Source: Cyanobacteria bacterium UBA11372
GTDB taxonomy: Bacteria; Cyanobacteriota; Cyanobacteriia; Cyanobacteriales; Aerosakkonemataceae
Length of the DNA: 34,559 nt
Assembly: GCA_003486675.1 (NCBI GenBank)
Contig: DNGG01000458.1
Coordinates: 1-34,559, forward strand
Reading direction: 5' to 3'
Below the pieces are notes generated by a model that saw only the letters and a program-made list of their open reading frames with translations, had not been told where the DNA came from and did no database searches. Within the stretch, counting starts at the first letter, position 1. Each line of letters starts with the position of its first letter. Positions 26,238-34,187 of the stretch are shown here, in pieces. The position numbers and the translations under genes were made by a program.

Positions 26238-26654
26238 TTACTTAGCTTTAAACACTAATCGGTCGCTCATTACATAGTTCATAGCCGAGCCAATTACTAT
26301 TCCCACTAAGCTGTTAATTGAGTAATGAACGCCTAACCAATTTAAAAGAGGAAACAAAATTAAACTCCGCATTGCTACAACAGAACCGCAGGATAAGTGG
26401 TAGAGAGGAATCTCGCGCCACAAAACTTCTTTAAATTTCCATTTACTTTTTGACCAAACCCAAGTCCGATAAACGAAAAAACTAAACAGCAGCGAAACTT
26501 CAATTGCTATGACGTTGGCAATGTTATGCAGTACAGGTTGATCGAGCTTGAAAAACTTGATGATGACAGCGATCGCTAAAATATTGAAAGCTGCTGTAAC
26601 ACCGCCACAGATGAGGAACCGGACTATTTTGTTTTGTGATAATTTGGCTGGCAT
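26238..26654 (-). CDS. GtrA family membrane protein (polyprenyl-phosphate-sugar flippase candidate)
   Basis: 138 residues from the ATG at 26654; the open frame also allows a TTG at 26678, and neither start has a clear ribosome site. Four hydrophobic segments are visible. The opening NKIVRFLICGGVTAAFNILA and the Trp/Arg-containing FFVYRTWVWSKS between helices are typical of the GtrA/DPMS-like family (GtrA, ArnE/F-like flippase candidates). GtrA is thought to move undecaprenyl-phosphate-linked sugars to the periplasmic face, where GT-C enzymes use them. Its place next to a GT-C gene and near a DPM1-like GT2 domain fits that pathway. It follows the epimerase gene by about 60 bases. Confidence 0.85.
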   Translation of the reverse strand: MPAKLSQNKIVRFLICGGVTAAFNILAIAVIIKFFKLDQPVLHNIANVIAIEVSLLFSFFVYRTWVWSKSKWKFKEVLWREIPLYHLSCGSVVAMRSLILFPLLNWLGVHYSINSLVGIVIGSAMNYVMSDRLVFKAK

Positions 26655-26715
26655 GTTTGGGAAACTCTTAAAAGACAAATGGCAAAAAATCAGCTCCTAG
26701 AAACTTCATCCGTAT

Positions 26716-27780
26716 CTATACCCATCGATCGATGTTTTGGGTATAAATCTCTTTTAAGATATCCTTAACTGTGTAGGTTAGCTCCCACTCCGGATAGTGA
26801 TTTTTGAACTTTTGGACATTCCCAATCCACCAGATGTGGTCTCCAATTCGGTTGGATTCGACATAGTTCCAATTCAGTTTTTTCTCAGCAATAGCTTCGC
26901 AATGTTGAATTGCTTCTAACATCGAACAATTGCTAAAACGACTACCGCCAATGTTGTAAACCTCAGCTACACGCGGAGCCAGATAAAAATGGTAGAAAGC
27001 ATTCACCAAATCGTAGCTGTGGATGTTGTCGCGTACTTGCTTGCCTTTATAGCCGTAGATTTGATAAGGTTTCCCAGTCATGGTGCATTTCATTAAATAA
27101 GAAAGAAATCCATGCAACTGAGTGCCAGAGTGACTCGGACCTGTTAAACATCCACCTCGGAAGCTAGCCGTTTTCATATCAAAATAACGACCGTATTCCT
27201 GCACCAATACATCAGCAGCAACTTTAGAAGCACCAAACAAAGAGTGTTTGCAGTTATCGATACTCATTGTTTCGTCAATTCCCTGGTTGTAGGGATGGGT
27301 TGCATCAATTTCCCAACGGAATTCTTGCTCAACCAGTGGTAAGAAATTGGGAGTATCTCCGTAGACTTTGTTAGTGGAGCAAAAAATAAATACTGCTTCG
27401 GGACAATGTTGGCGGGTATTTTCTAGCAATACTAGAGTGCCGTTCGCATTGACGGTAAAATCGGTGAAAGGATCGCTAGCTGCCCAGTCGTGGGAGGGTT
27501 GAGCTGCGGTGTGAATTATCAGGCTAATGTCTTTGCCATAGGTCTTAAATAGTTGGGAAATGGCTTCTTGATCGCGAATGTCAACGTTATGGTGAATATA
27601 GCGATCGCCATATTCCTGAAGCAAGCGATCGCGATTCCATTCGGTCGAAGCATCTGCGCCAAAGAAAACCTGGCGCATGTTGTTATCAATACCTACCACG
27701 GTAAAGCCGCGATCGCCAAAAAATCGCACTGATTCCGAACCAATTAATCCTGCCGATCCTGTCACTAAAACAATGCTCAT
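26716..27780 (-). CDS. Extended SDR, CDP-paratose/tyvelose 2-epimerase-like
   Basis: 354 residues, ATG start. NAD-binding GSAGLIG at 8-14 and CSTNKVYGD at 134-142, the latter typical of the RfbE (CDP-tyvelose epimerase) group, as are GKQVRDNIHSYDLV and YNIGGSRFSN later on. The active-site segment reads HSLFGASKVAAD (179-190): Lys186 is kept, but the usual catalytic Tyr is Phe182. From memory this Phe form recurs in a widespread subfamily, so it is probably not a local mutation. The natural substrate of that subfamily is not known to me; a nucleotide-sugar epimerase or dehydratase role is the best guess. It sits 53 bases after the Wzt-type gene and presumably supplies or modifies a donor for the locus. 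Confidence 0.82.
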   Translation of the reverse strand: MSIVLVTGSAGLIGSESVRFFGDRGFTVVGIDNNMRQVFFGADASTEWNRDRLLQEYGDRYIHHNVDIRDQEAISQLFKTYGKDISLIIHTAAQPSHDWAASDPFTDFTVNANGTLVLLENTRQHCPEAVFIFCSTNKVYGDTPNFLPLVEQEFRWEIDATHPYNQGIDETMSIDNCKHSLFGASKVAADVLVQEYGRYFDMKTASFRGGCLTGPSHSGTQLHGFLSYLMKCTMTGKPYQIYGYKGKQVRDNIHSYDLVNAFYHFYLAPRVAEVYNIGGSRFSNCSMLEAIQHCEAIAEKKLNWNYVESNRIGDHIWWIGNVQKFKNHYPEWELTYTVKDILKEIYTQNIDRWV

Positions 27781-27833
27781 AGTTTCATGCTTCCTAAATG
27801 TTTTACCTGCTCTAAATCATCAGACTCAACTAC

Positions 27834-29117
27834 CTAGTTGACTGACAAAATCTCAAAATCACATGTCACGCATCCATCAAACGGCGGCCTCATGCCAAAT
27901 CCTTCTGCATCAATATTCACTACCTCAAATTCACATCCATATTCAATAAAATCAAAAACTTCACCTCCTAAAGGATCGGCAAGCCAAAATCCCAATACGT
28001 AAATATCAGGGTTAAGATGTAATTGTTTTATCCTTAACCTTACTATGTTATGTCCTTTTTGTAAGGAGATAACTTGACCGATTGATAGCGTATCGGCATT
28101 AACTAACTTGTTGCCAGATTTGTTATATATAACAACAGCAAGACTTCCAACCTGTCTAGATAAATCTGACTCAATCTCTAATAAAAATTCCAGCGTTCCA
28201 TTTGAATAAGGTTGAAATCCAACTGATTCATTCAGACTGCTGTATTGAATTTTTACGAAGCGCGCTTCTCCCGTTCCAGTTCTGATCAGATCTGATACAT
28301 CAACCCAACTGTTAGGCGAGCTTTGATAGAAATTGTTAGATATATATCTTTGAATCGCACTGGCAGCATCGGTCTGAGCGACTAACTGTCCGCGTTCAAA
28401 CATTAAACACTGCGAGCATAACCTTTGGATAGCCTCCATATTATGACTGACGAACAAAACTGTCCTACCCTGACTTTTTGAAACATCCTGCATCTTGCCA
28501 AGACATTTTTTTTGGAATTGTATGTCACCGACTGCTAGCACCTCATCTACAATTAAAATTTCTGGCTCCAAATGAGCAGCAACTGCAAATGCCAGTCGCA
28601 CGTACATTCCAGAGGAATAACGTTTAACGGGTGTATCTAAAAATCTTTCTACTTCTGCAAAATCAACAATTTCATCAAACTTGCTTTTAATTTCAACTTT
28701 ACTCATGCCCAAAATGGCACCGTTGAGGTAAATATTTTCCCTACCCGTCAGTTCTGGATGAAAACCTGTACCCACTTCCAAAAGACTTGCAACTCGTCCT
28801 TGAATAGAAACTTCACCAGTGGTAGGTTCTGTAATTCGGCTTAAAATCTTTAATAAAGTTGATTTTCCCGCTCCATTGCGACCAATAATGCCAATCCTAT
28901 CTCCTTGTTTAATCTCAAAAGACACATCCTTCAGCGCCCAAAATTCTTCTTGGGTATAGTCGAGGTTGCTGTTGGTGGAATATCTGAACAATTTACGACC
29001 TAGAAACTTAGCTCCATTGGTCAGCTTGTCTTTCAGGGTTACATATTGTCCCTGCATCTGGTGACCAATAATATATTTCTTACCCAGATTTTCGACGCTA
29101 ATGACAGTCTCAGACAT
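27834..29117 (-). CDS. wzt: ABC-type polysaccharide exporter ATPase with C-terminal extension (Wzt-like)
   Basis: 427 residues. Residues 1-255 are an ABC ATPase of the O-antigen/teichoic acid export class: Walker A GRNGAGKS (79-86), signature YSSGM (167-171), Walker B ILIVDEVLAVGD (187-198) and H-loop His225. The remaining 170 residues form a beta-rich extension like the glycan-recognition domain of Wzt, which in known systems reads the finished chain's end. It is coupled to the permease gene 14 bases upstream. Together they would move a lipid-linked glycan across the inner membrane at the cost of ATP. The symbol is by functional analogy; the exported polymer could be O-antigen, capsule or another glycan. 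Confidence 0.9.
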   Translation of the reverse strand: MSETVISVENLGKKYIIGHQMQGQYVTLKDKLTNGAKFLGRKLFRYSTNSNLDYTQEEFWALKDVSFEIKQGDRIGIIGRNGAGKSTLLKILSRITEPTTGEVSIQGRVASLLEVGTGFHPELTGRENIYLNGAILGMSKVEIKSKFDEIVDFAEVERFLDTPVKRYSSGMYVRLAFAVAAHLEPEILIVDEVLAVGDIQFQKKCLGKMQDVSKSQGRTVLFVSHNMEAIQRLCSQCLMFERGQLVAQTDAASAIQRYISNNFYQSSPNSWVDVSDLIRTGTGEARFVKIQYSSLNESVGFQPYSNGTLEFLLEIESDLSRQVGSLAVVIYNKSGNKLVNADTLSIGQVISLQKGHNIVRLRIKQLHLNPDIYVLGFWLADPLGGEVFDFIEYGCEFEVVNIDAEGFGMRPPFDGCVTCDFEILSVN

Positions 29118-29131
29118 CTTAAAGTCCCCGC

Positions 29132-29956
29132 TTAAATCACATCAGCAAATTGACGTTCCATCCTTCGGAAGTACCAGATGCCAGTAGCAAGGACTAGAAC
29201 AACTAAAGCAACTGATAATAAAAATCCCGGCCCATAAATCTTTGCTTCCCCTCCTAAAATCGCCCAACGAAAGCCATCAATCACTCCCACCATTGGGTTT
29301 AAAGAGTAAAGTAACCGCCACTGTTCTGCCACAACGCTACTGCTAAAACCTACAGGTGAAATATACAAGCCAAACTGCACAACAAAAGGTACGACGTAGC
29401 GGAAGTCTCGGTATTTTACATTCAGTGCGGCAAACCAAAGCCCTGCCCCCATAGCTAGAGCAACAGCAATCAGGATAAAAAACGGTAACGTCAAGATACG
29501 CCAATCGGGTACAAAGTTATACCAAGCCATCAACCCCAACAAAATCATGCCCGCGATTAAAAAATCCACAAAACTGACAATCACAGCACTGGCAGGAACA
29601 ATCATGCGCGGAAAATAAACTTTAGAAATCAAATTAGAGTCGTTAATTAAGCTGTTGCTGCAATCCATCAGCGCATTGGCAAAAAATTGCCACGGTAGCA
29701 TAGCCGCAAATACTAAAATTGGATACGGCGTCCCCTCTGAGGGCAATTTTGCTATATTGCTGAATACTACAGTAAACACAACCATTGTTACAAAAGGTCG
29801 CAGCAGCGACCAAGCAATGCCGATAGCAGTCTGTTTGTAACGCACCAGAATGTCACGCCATGCCAAAAAGTAGAATAATTCCCGATAACGCCACAAATCT
29901 TGCCAATACTGGCTACTTGTATAACCCGCCTTAAGTATAATTTTTTTTGCGTTCAT
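29132..29956 (-). CDS. wzm: ABC-2 type polysaccharide export permease (Wzm-like)
   Basis: 274 residues, ATG start after AGAGG about four bases upstream. N-terminal amphipathic stretch with FFYLAWRDILVRYK-like residues (LFYFLAWRDILVRYKQT), followed by six hydrophobic segments, and ISPVGFSSSVV plus NPMVGVIDGFRW between segments, all typical of Wzm/TagG/KpsM permeases. It pairs with the ATPase gene 14 bases downstream. The pair shows that the locus uses ABC-dependent export rather than Wzx/Wzy. It follows the GT2 gene by 39 bases. Confidence 0.9.
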   Translation of the reverse strand: MNAKKIILKAGYTSSQYWQDLWRYRELFYFLAWRDILVRYKQTAIGIAWSLLRPFVTMVVFTVVFSNIAKLPSEGTPYPILVFAAMLPWQFFANALMDCSNSLINDSNLISKVYFPRMIVPASAVIVSFVDFLIAGMILLGLMAWYNFVPDWRILTLPFFILIAVALAMGAGLWFAALNVKYRDFRYVVPFVVQFGLYISPVGFSSSVVAEQWRLLYSLNPMVGVIDGFRWAILGGEAKIYGPGFLLSVALVVLVLATGIWYFRRMERQFADVI

Positions 29957-29995
29957 TTCTCCTCTAATGAAAACAAATTATATTATTGTACCAGA

Positions 29996-31201
29996 TTAAG
30001 GTTCATTAATAGGTTGACAAATACCGTTTTCTTTTTTAAGAATTGTTAACCAGGTTTTTGGAGTGCCAAATATCATAGGAGCCAATCGATGCAAGGTGCT
30101 TTCCGCCAAAACTTTAAAGTTTGTATTCAATTGTCGATTGTTGAGATCGGTAATTGTAATTGGTTGCTTATTAGATTTAAATTTTTGCTTGAAATTTACC
30201 CAAGCATTATCCTCCTGCCAAATTAATCCTGTTACTGGCTGAGCCATAAGCTTTAACAGGCTTTTAATTAGCAATATATAAAACCCAAGACGTAAAAAAG
30301 GCGTAATTTTTTCTTTTTCCAAAGATTTGTATATCCAAAATAGAGTAGTTTTGTGTTTACCGTGAAGGCTACTTTGCCGTGCCAGGTTCATATAAAAACT
30401 ACTGGTAGACAATCGATAAATAGCAGCCGGAATATTTGGATATTTTTCTCGGATAGATTTCCAGATCAACTCACGAGACTTTGCCATTGAAGTGTAGTCG
30501 CCAGACATACTGTTAGCGAGCTTACGATAACCAACGAGAAACTCTGGTACAACTCGAAAATGATAATGTTCAGCGATTCGCAGGTAAAGATCCCAATCTT
30601 CACACCCCTGACCATTCTGTTCTTTCAAGCTGCGGTCATAGCCACGAACTTTATCGAAGCAAGACCGACGAATTAGAACCGAACTGGCGTTGGCTATAAA
30701 ATCATGGCACAACAGAGTTGTATAGACTTCTCCCTCGATCCTGGAGGCACGAAACTCTCCAATTGGTGAGTCTGCTTCATCAATATCTACTGACCAAGAG
30801 TAAACTAATCCAACTGATGATTCCGACTTGAGGATACACTGCACTTGCTTTTCAATATTTTGGGGATACCAAATATCGTCAGCATCAATCGGAGCAATAA
30901 ATTCTCCCTTAGACTTTTGAATTGCTAAATTTCGAGCTGTTGCTACCCCTGAATTGGATTGTTGCAATAAGATAACCCGCTGGTCTTGGGCTGCGATTGA
31001 TTTGACGATTTCCCCAGTTCGGTCTTGAGACCCGTCATCCACAACCAAAACTTCTATATTTTTATAAGTTTGAGAAAGTACAGACTTCAACGTTCTTTCA
31101 ATAAACTTTTCGGCATTGTACGCTGGAATAATAACTGAAACTAAAGACATATTGCCTTTGGATATACTATTCATAAATCCCGATATACGAGCGTTTGACA
31201 T
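29996..31201 (-). CDS. Glycosyltransferase family 2
   Basis: 401 residues from the ATG at 31201; inner ATGs at 31174 and 31150 are possible, since the family core begins at LVSVIIPAYN shortly after. GT2 features: VDDGSQDRT, PIDADDIWYP (DxD), and GCEDWDLYLRI (acidic pair). It resembles the GT2 at 7254-8375 along its whole core (SIA, QKSKGEFIAPIDADDIWYP, VGLVYSWSVDI) and is its paralogue, although more than 20 kb separate them. The C-terminal tail is about 30 residues longer than in the paralogue. It lies just upstream of the exporter genes. Substrate unknown. Confidence 0.89.
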   Translation of the reverse strand: MSNARISGFMNSISKGNMSLVSVIIPAYNAEKFIERTLKSVLSQTYKNIEVLVVDDGSQDRTGEIVKSIAAQDQRVILLQQSNSGVATARNLAIQKSKGEFIAPIDADDIWYPQNIEKQVQCILKSESSVGLVYSWSVDIDEADSPIGEFRASRIEGEVYTTLLCHDFIANASSVLIRRSCFDKVRGYDRSLKEQNGQGCEDWDLYLRIAEHYHFRVVPEFLVGYRKLANSMSGDYTSMAKSRELIWKSIREKYPNIPAAIYRLSTSSFYMNLARQSSLHGKHKTTLFWIYKSLEKEKITPFLRLGFYILLIKSLLKLMAQPVTGLIWQEDNAWVNFKQKFKSNKQPITITDLNNRQLNTNFKVLAESTLHRLAPMIFGTPKTWLTILKKENGICQPINEP

Positions 31202-31271
31202 TGCTAAGTTTCGAGTTAATTACCTGCATAAATTTTCAAAGTATTTACGCAGGTAATTCCTACAATAAGCC

Positions 31272-32750
31272 CTACTTGGATCTCAGATATGACTTACTTT
31301 TCTTTTTCGAGGGTTCTGTCGTAAACTCCTCATAGTAGGAGCGTTCTGTATTCACTTCCCACAAATCGTGGTTTTCTCCCAAAATGTTTCTGACTGCTAG
31401 CATCGCTGTCAGCATAGAATGATCCTGATTGTTATAACGATGCATCCCGTTACGACCTACGGTTTGCAGGTTTTCAATTGTACTGAGAAAACTTTGAATT
31501 GTTTTCAGATGTTGACGATATTCGCTGTCGTAAACTGGGTAAGCTTTGGGTTGACGAATCACAACACCGTCTTCTACATCTCTCTGCGCCGCCAGACCCA
31601 ATCTAGCCAGTTCGCGAGTAGCTAAATCGATGAGTTCTACATCGGATAATTTCCAAAGCTCATCGCCTTCGCTACAGAAATACTCCATCCCTAAGCAAGT
31701 TTTGCTTGGATCTGGAACCATTGCAGGACTCCAGTTTTTGAAGTTCTGGATGCGTCCCACTTTTACTTCTGGACTGTGAATGTAAATCCAATTGTCGGTA
31801 AATAGATGGGGGCGATTAACCATCAGGGATACGATCATAAATGCCCGATAATTGAGGCTATTTGCTGCCTGCACTACCTCGTCGGGTGGGAGCGGTTCGA
31901 GGCGATGAATCAGTGCGCTAACTGGCATTGTGGAAATGAAATGGTCTCCATAAATCTGACGGGTTCTACCTTCGTGTTGTATGGTGATACTGCTAATCCG
32001 ATTACCATGACGCTCGATGCGAACGACTTTGGTATCGAGTTGCACTTTCCCGCCTTTGCTCTCTACTAATTCCTGACACCGCTCCCACATCATTCCCGGT
32101 CCCAGAACCGGGTAGTCAAATTCTTTGATTAAGGTTTTGGTGTTGTTGGTTTTGAAGAGAGCGTTGAGGATTGCAGCTTTTAAAGACAGTCCTTTGATGC
32201 GTTGTGCTGCCCAATCGGCTTGGATTTTGTCGCAAGGTATTCCCCAAACTTTTTCGGTGTAGGTTTTGAAGAACGTTTTGAAAAGACGTTCGCCGAAACG
32301 ATTAGTAACCCATTGCTCCAAGTTTTCTTCTTCGGGTAAAGGCGACAATTTGGCTTTAAAATAACTTAAGACAATCTGTAAACTCTCCCAGAAACCCAGG
32401 TTGGATAGAGTATTATAAGCATCGAGGGGGTAATTAAAAAATCTACCTTTATAGTAAATGCGCGACTGACGCGGAACTTTGATAAAATCTTTACCCAACA
32501 CCTCTTGCCACAGCCGTTGCACGGCTTCGACTTTGGTGTAAAAGCGGTGACCGCCAATGTCGAAGCGATAGCCTTTATATGTTTCGGTGCGGGAGATTCC
32601 ACCCACTTTGTCTGCTTTTTCTAAAACAATTGGTTGAATCTTTTGCTTGACCAGCTCGTAAGCAGCGGTTAAACCAGCAGGTCCAGCCCCTATAATAATC
32701 GCAGGATAACGTTCCACAGCAGCTTCCTCTAAGTCGCTTGTCTTTTCCAA
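31272..32750 (-). CDS. FAD-dependent oxidoreductase, UDP-galactopyranose mutase-like
   Basis: 492 residues with a TTG start supported by GGAGG (32760-32756) five bases upstream; a GTG at 32717 is the only near alternative. FAD-binding GAGPAGLTAAYEL at 21-33, KVGGISRTETYKGYRFDIGG (48-67) as in UGM and amine-oxidase-like enzymes, and VGRNGMHRYNNQDHSM near the C-terminus, where UGM and its relatives contact FAD. It would act in the cytosol, perhaps on a UDP-hexose ring form (UDP-Galp/UDP-Galf) or in a related flavin reaction. It is longer than classical UGM (about 370-390 residues), so a different substrate is quite possible. It is the second gene of the run, after the first GT2. Confidence 0.8.
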   Translation of the reverse strand: MEKTSDLEEAAVERYPAIIIGAGPAGLTAAYELVKQKIQPIVLEKADKVGGISRTETYKGYRFDIGGHRFYTKVEAVQRLWQEVLGKDFIKVPRQSRIYYKGRFFNYPLDAYNTLSNLGFWESLQIVLSYFKAKLSPLPEEENLEQWVTNRFGERLFKTFFKTYTEKVWGIPCDKIQADWAAQRIKGLSLKAAILNALFKTNNTKTLIKEFDYPVLGPGMMWERCQELVESKGGKVQLDTKVVRIERHGNRISSITIQHEGRTRQIYGDHFISTMPVSALIHRLEPLPPDEVVQAANSLNYRAFMIVSLMVNRPHLFTDNWIYIHSPEVKVGRIQNFKNWSPAMVPDPSKTCLGMEYFCSEGDELWKLSDVELIDLATRELARLGLAAQRDVEDGVVIRQPKAYPVYDSEYRQHLKTIQSFLSTIENLQTVGRNGMHRYNNQDHSMLTAMLAVRNILGENHDLWEVNTERSYYEEFTTEPSKKKSKSYLRSK

Positions 32751-32755
32751 CCGTT

Positions 32756-32760
32756 CCTCC
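32756..32760 (-). promoter_or_regulatory. Ribosome binding site supporting the TTG start at 32750
   Basis: GGAGG on the minus strand, five bases before the TTG at 32750. Confidence 0.6.
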
Positions 32761-32873
32761 GCCTAATCTAATCGATGGTGTGAGTGAAACATAATGCTAA
32801 AAACACTGAAACGCACCCACCAGTTGTAGCGCGTATTCCGTTTTTTTTCGGTCAACCATCTTGTCTATGGAAC

Positions 32874-33908
32874 TTAGGTTCCCCTGCTGCCTAATCGATA
32901 TTTTTTGGCTGGAGAGGGAGTCGCTTGACGCACTCTGGACAGGGAGAACAGGTGCCCGATTGTGCCGATGGCAAATGCTAGTCCGCTGTAGAGGTAGTAA
33001 AGCCAGTGCCAAGGGATGGTTTTTAGGGCGAACTTTTTACCGCGCTTGTGATAAAAGAAGCGATAAACTGGTGCGTTGAGTGCTAACAGCAATAAGCCTA
33101 GTACAGCAGCGATCGCTCCTGCTCCCCACCAGCATGTTGAGATCGTAGCAGCGATCGCTACCCCGTAAGCTAACATGACGCTGATGCGACTCTCCACTTT
33201 CAGGTTGAGGTCGTTCATCGGATTGCGATCGCGCATAATTAATTCAGTCCACGGCAGCGCCCGATAAAAGAAGTCGGCTTTCAACATCGAAACCGCGCCC
33301 CAGTGCTTTAAGTGCTTGACTTGCACTGTCTTGCACAGCCGAATTTTATATCCCGCCTTTTTTAACCGATAGCCCAATTCAATATCTTCAACCGAAGGAT
33401 AGCGATAATTCTCGTCGAATCCACCCATTTTCAGGAAAATATCGCGACGAATCGCCCCGCAAGCGCCCCAAAAGGTAGATGCTTCCTCGCAAGCTGTCTG
33501 GTGAGTGTAGTGGTGCAACAAATTTCTATACTGCGATAGAAAATTTCTTGCACCTGGTGTATCATCATAAGAGCCGATCAAAGCGGCTAAATCCGGATCG
33601 CTGTCGAAAATCCTCGCGACCTGGTCTATAGTATCGGGACCGATTTCCACATCAGCATCTACAAAAAACAGGATATCCCCTGTGGCGGCACGCGCTCCTA
33701 TATTCCTCGCCTTGGCTGGCCCTTGGGATACGGGGAGTCTAAATACCCGCGCACCAAATTGATTAGCGAGTTCGCTGGAACCATCCGTATCTCCATCGGC
33801 TACGACGATGATTTCAGTTGGTTGCGGTAATGCTTCTGCTAGACTCGAAAGACATCTGTAGAAGCTGGCACCGCCATTGTAAACTGGTATGATTACAGAA
33901 ATTTTCAA
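32874..33908 (-). CDS. Glycosyltransferase family 2 with C-terminal membrane segments
   Basis: 344 residues with a TTG start; no ATG lies near, and the product then begins MKISVIIPVYNGG, the expected start of the family. GT2 features: VVADGDTDGS for nucleotide binding, FFVDADVEIG (DxD) and YPSVEDIELGYRLKK (acidic pair). Two hydrophobic segments near the C-terminus (about 250-280 and 300-320) could anchor it in the membrane, unlike the other GT2 proteins here. It is the first gene of the 25-gene minus-strand run. The substrate is unknown; lipid-linked or polyprenyl-phosphate sugar transfer is possible because of the membrane segments. Confidence 0.87.
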   Translation of the reverse strand: MKISVIIPVYNGGASFYRCLSSLAEALPQPTEIIVVADGDTDGSSELANQFGARVFRLPVSQGPAKARNIGARAATGDILFFVDADVEIGPDTIDQVARIFDSDPDLAALIGSYDDTPGARNFLSQYRNLLHHYTHQTACEEASTFWGACGAIRRDIFLKMGGFDENYRYPSVEDIELGYRLKKAGYKIRLCKTVQVKHLKHWGAVSMLKADFFYRALPWTELIMRDRNPMNDLNLKVESRISVMLAYGVAIAATISTCWWGAGAIAAVLGLLLLALNAPVYRFFYHKRGKKFALKTIPWHWLYYLYSGLAFAIGTIGHLFSLSRVRQATPSPAKKYRLGSRGT

Positions 33909-34049
33909 CTTACTTCCCTACCGTCGCTAGCTAATTCCTCGTCTATACTAATTAAGAGTTCCCCCCGTTGCTAAGAGGGAAACACGGTTTTCACTAAATC
34001 TTCAAGAGACTCCGGCTATTTTGCGCCTTTTATGTAAATTTCTGATTTT

Positions 34050-34065
34050 TGTATTCTAGAATACA
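34050..34065. repeat. 16-bp palindrome, operator-like
   Basis: TGTATTCTAGAATACA is a perfect palindrome in AT-rich sequence, about 140 bases upstream of the first gene of the glycan run. Its length and symmetry suit a dimeric regulator's binding site, but no regulator is encoded nearby. Confidence 0.4.
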
Positions 34066-34090
34066 GATTTTTAAATGCTTTTATAGTAAG

Positions 34091-34126
34091 AAGCCCCCGG
34101 TAGCCTGAAGAGGGTTACAGGGGCTT
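34091..34126 (-). terminator. Stem-loop, possible typA terminator
   Basis: AAGCCCC (34091-34097) pairs with GGGGCTT (34120-34126), with an inner stem GTAGCC/GGTTAC containing one G-T wobble. On the minus strand the right side is followed by CTTACTATAAAA rather than a T tract, so terminator function is uncertain. Confidence 0.35.
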
Positions 34127-34130
34127 AAGG

Positions 34131-34172
34131 CAGCAGTGTGCGGGCAGCATTAATGCTGCCCGCACACTGCTG
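34131..34172. repeat. Perfect 42-bp palindrome
   Basis: The left half runs CAGCAGTGTGCGGGCAGCAT plus T and is matched base for base by the reverse complement to 34172, with no loop. It is non-coding and lies between the stem-loop and the hairpin-rich block downstream of typA. There is no T tract on either side, so a simple terminator is unlikely. Confidence 0.85.
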
Positions 34173-34187
34173 TCGGTGTACTTTATA

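Noticed and set aside
3091..33908. Defence or toxin-antitoxin system
   Set aside because: Every gene in the run fits a glycan, lipid-sugar or export family, and no nuclease, restriction or toxin motif was seen.
34131..34172. Ordinary rho-independent terminator
   Set aside because: No loop and no T tract on either side of the palindrome.
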